From DATJGS01 sp035494735 (GTDB lineage: Bacteria; Eisenbacteria; RBG-16-71-46), in contig DATJGS010000041.1 of assembly GCA_035494735.1 (NCBI GenBank), forward strand, positions 182,942 through 246,941: a stretch of DNA of 64,000 nt, read 5' to 3'. Under the pieces are notes generated by a model. It was not told the DNA's origin. It searched no databases and saw only the letters and a program-made list of their open reading frames with translations. The position numbers and the translations under genes are program-made. Position 1 is the first letter of the stretch. The number at the start of each line of letters is the position of its first letter. Positions 63,515-64,000 of the stretch are shown one piece after another.

Positions 63515-64000
63515 CTACTGGCCTTCTCTCGATTCGACGCCGACTTCGGCCGGCGCCACCGCGAGACGTTTGATCATGCCGTCGCCGAGCGCGTACGTGC
63601 GCACGCGATTGTCCTCGCGCAGCGTCACGTGAATGATGCGCCGCTCCTGCGCGTTCAGGTATTCGGTCACGACTTCGCCGCCGGTCTTGACCGCTTCGTC
63701 GGCCAGCTGCCTGGCGATCTCGCGCAGCTCGTCCTCGCGCCGCTTCCAGAACTCGTTGATCTCGAGCTGGAGGTGGTAGCGCGAGCCCTCACCGCGATTG
63801 ATCATGCGATTGAGCAGGTGCTGGAGCGCCTGCCGCACCTCACCCTTGGGGCCGGTCAGCAGGTCGTCGTCGGCCGCGACTTCGGCGACGACGTCCACGC
63901 GATCCTGCTCGGCCGTCGCTTCGACCTTGGCCTCGAAACCCATGGCCTTCAGCAGTTCCTCGGTCCAGCGCTTGCCTTCCGCGGCGAGCGCCGCGCCGTC
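63515..64000 (-). CDS. jag: Jag/KhpB-type RNA-binding protein (partial, 5' end outside window)
   Basis: The C-terminal 161 residues of a Jag (SpoIIIJ-associated, KhpB) protein; the frame stays open to the window edge and the start lies beyond it. The KH-like part reads GKRWTEELLKAMGFEAKVEA and TGPKGEVRQALQHLLNRMIN. The R3H part covers about the last 75 residues, with RREDELREIARQLADEA and LNAQERRIIHVTLREDNRVRTYALGDG. Jag binds RNA and is normally encoded between yidC and mnmE near the origin, as the context here suggests. Confidence 0.93.
   Translation of the reverse strand, partial: DGAALAAEGKRWTEELLKAMGFEAKVEATAEQDRVDVVAEVAADDDLLTGPKGEVRQALQHLLNRMINRGEGSRYHLQLEINEFWKRREDELREIARQLADEAVKTGGEVVTEYLNAQERRIIHVTLREDNRVRTYALGDGMIKRLAVAPAEVGVESREGQ

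Overview
The window is GC-rich bacterial chromosome, densely coded on both strands, with about 51 genes that I can support. I see no tRNA, rRNA, CRISPR array, prophage or intact insertion sequence. Several features point to the FCB side of the tree, possibly a Candidatus Eisenbacteria-like lineage. Three secreted proteins end in FlgD-like sorting tails of the type seen in Fibrobacteres-Chlorobi-Bacteroidetes relatives. Menaquinone is made by the futalosine route. The lexA promoter carries a palindrome that fits the TGCNCN4GTGCA box described for Fibrobacter succinogenes LexA. A TonB-dependent receptor and a TonB protein imply an outer membrane. The taxonomic assignment is inference.

Layout. 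0.08-5.5 kb: a plus-strand cluster (NRDE protein, SDR, zinc ribbon, HAD phosphatase, unknown protein, TonB, NAD(P)HX repair enzyme) that ends at a strong bidirectional terminator facing thioredoxin. 6.1-10.6 kb: rhomboid protease, then a tightly coupled run of M24 peptidase, HflX, SRPBCC protein and MqnD. 10.6-25.5 kb: TMEM175-like channel, esterase, two GT-C-type membrane proteins, a large PQQ-type sugar dehydrogenase with a sorting tail, MqnC, glycogen branching enzyme, secreted phosphoesterase, AIM24 protein and MqnA. 25.8-30.7 kb: membrane M48 protease, MFS transporter and RecQ. 30.9-34.7 kb: a BlaI repressor and a BlaR1-type protease fused to a long HEAT array, with promoter and two operator-like palindromes visible. 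34.8-40.3 kb: MqnE with a rhodanese, a secreted CxxCH protein and a DUF5916 outer-membrane protein. 40.7-43.4 kb: a translationally coupled BtpA-PfkB-PsuG operon. 43.5-49.1 kb: O-methyltransferase, then the UbiD/UbiX/UbiA late menaquinone genes, a TPR protein and an EamA exporter. 49.3-52.2 kb: a secreted protein and a TonB-dependent receptor. 52.7-53.9 kb: lexA followed by a Y1-type (HUH) transposase homologue that appears to lack its nucleophilic tyrosine. 54.0-64.0 kb: EamA exporter, tandem aspartyl protease with PDZ, bactofilin, and the origin-proximal block parB-parA-rsmG-mnmG-mnmE-jag.

How it fits together. Nearly the whole futalosine menaquinone pathway is here (MqnA, MqnE, MqnC, MqnD and UbiA/UbiD/UbiX homologues; MqnB is not seen), but split over five separate loci. 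The par/rsmG/mnmG/mnmE/jag block and two parS-like palindromes indicate that the right end lies near the chromosome origin. The candidates I find most novel are the HEAT-fused BlaR1 with its BlaI operators, the lexA-linked HUH protein without a visible catalytic tyrosine, the BtpA-PfkB-PsuG operon, and an RsmG with a 218-residue basic disordered extension.
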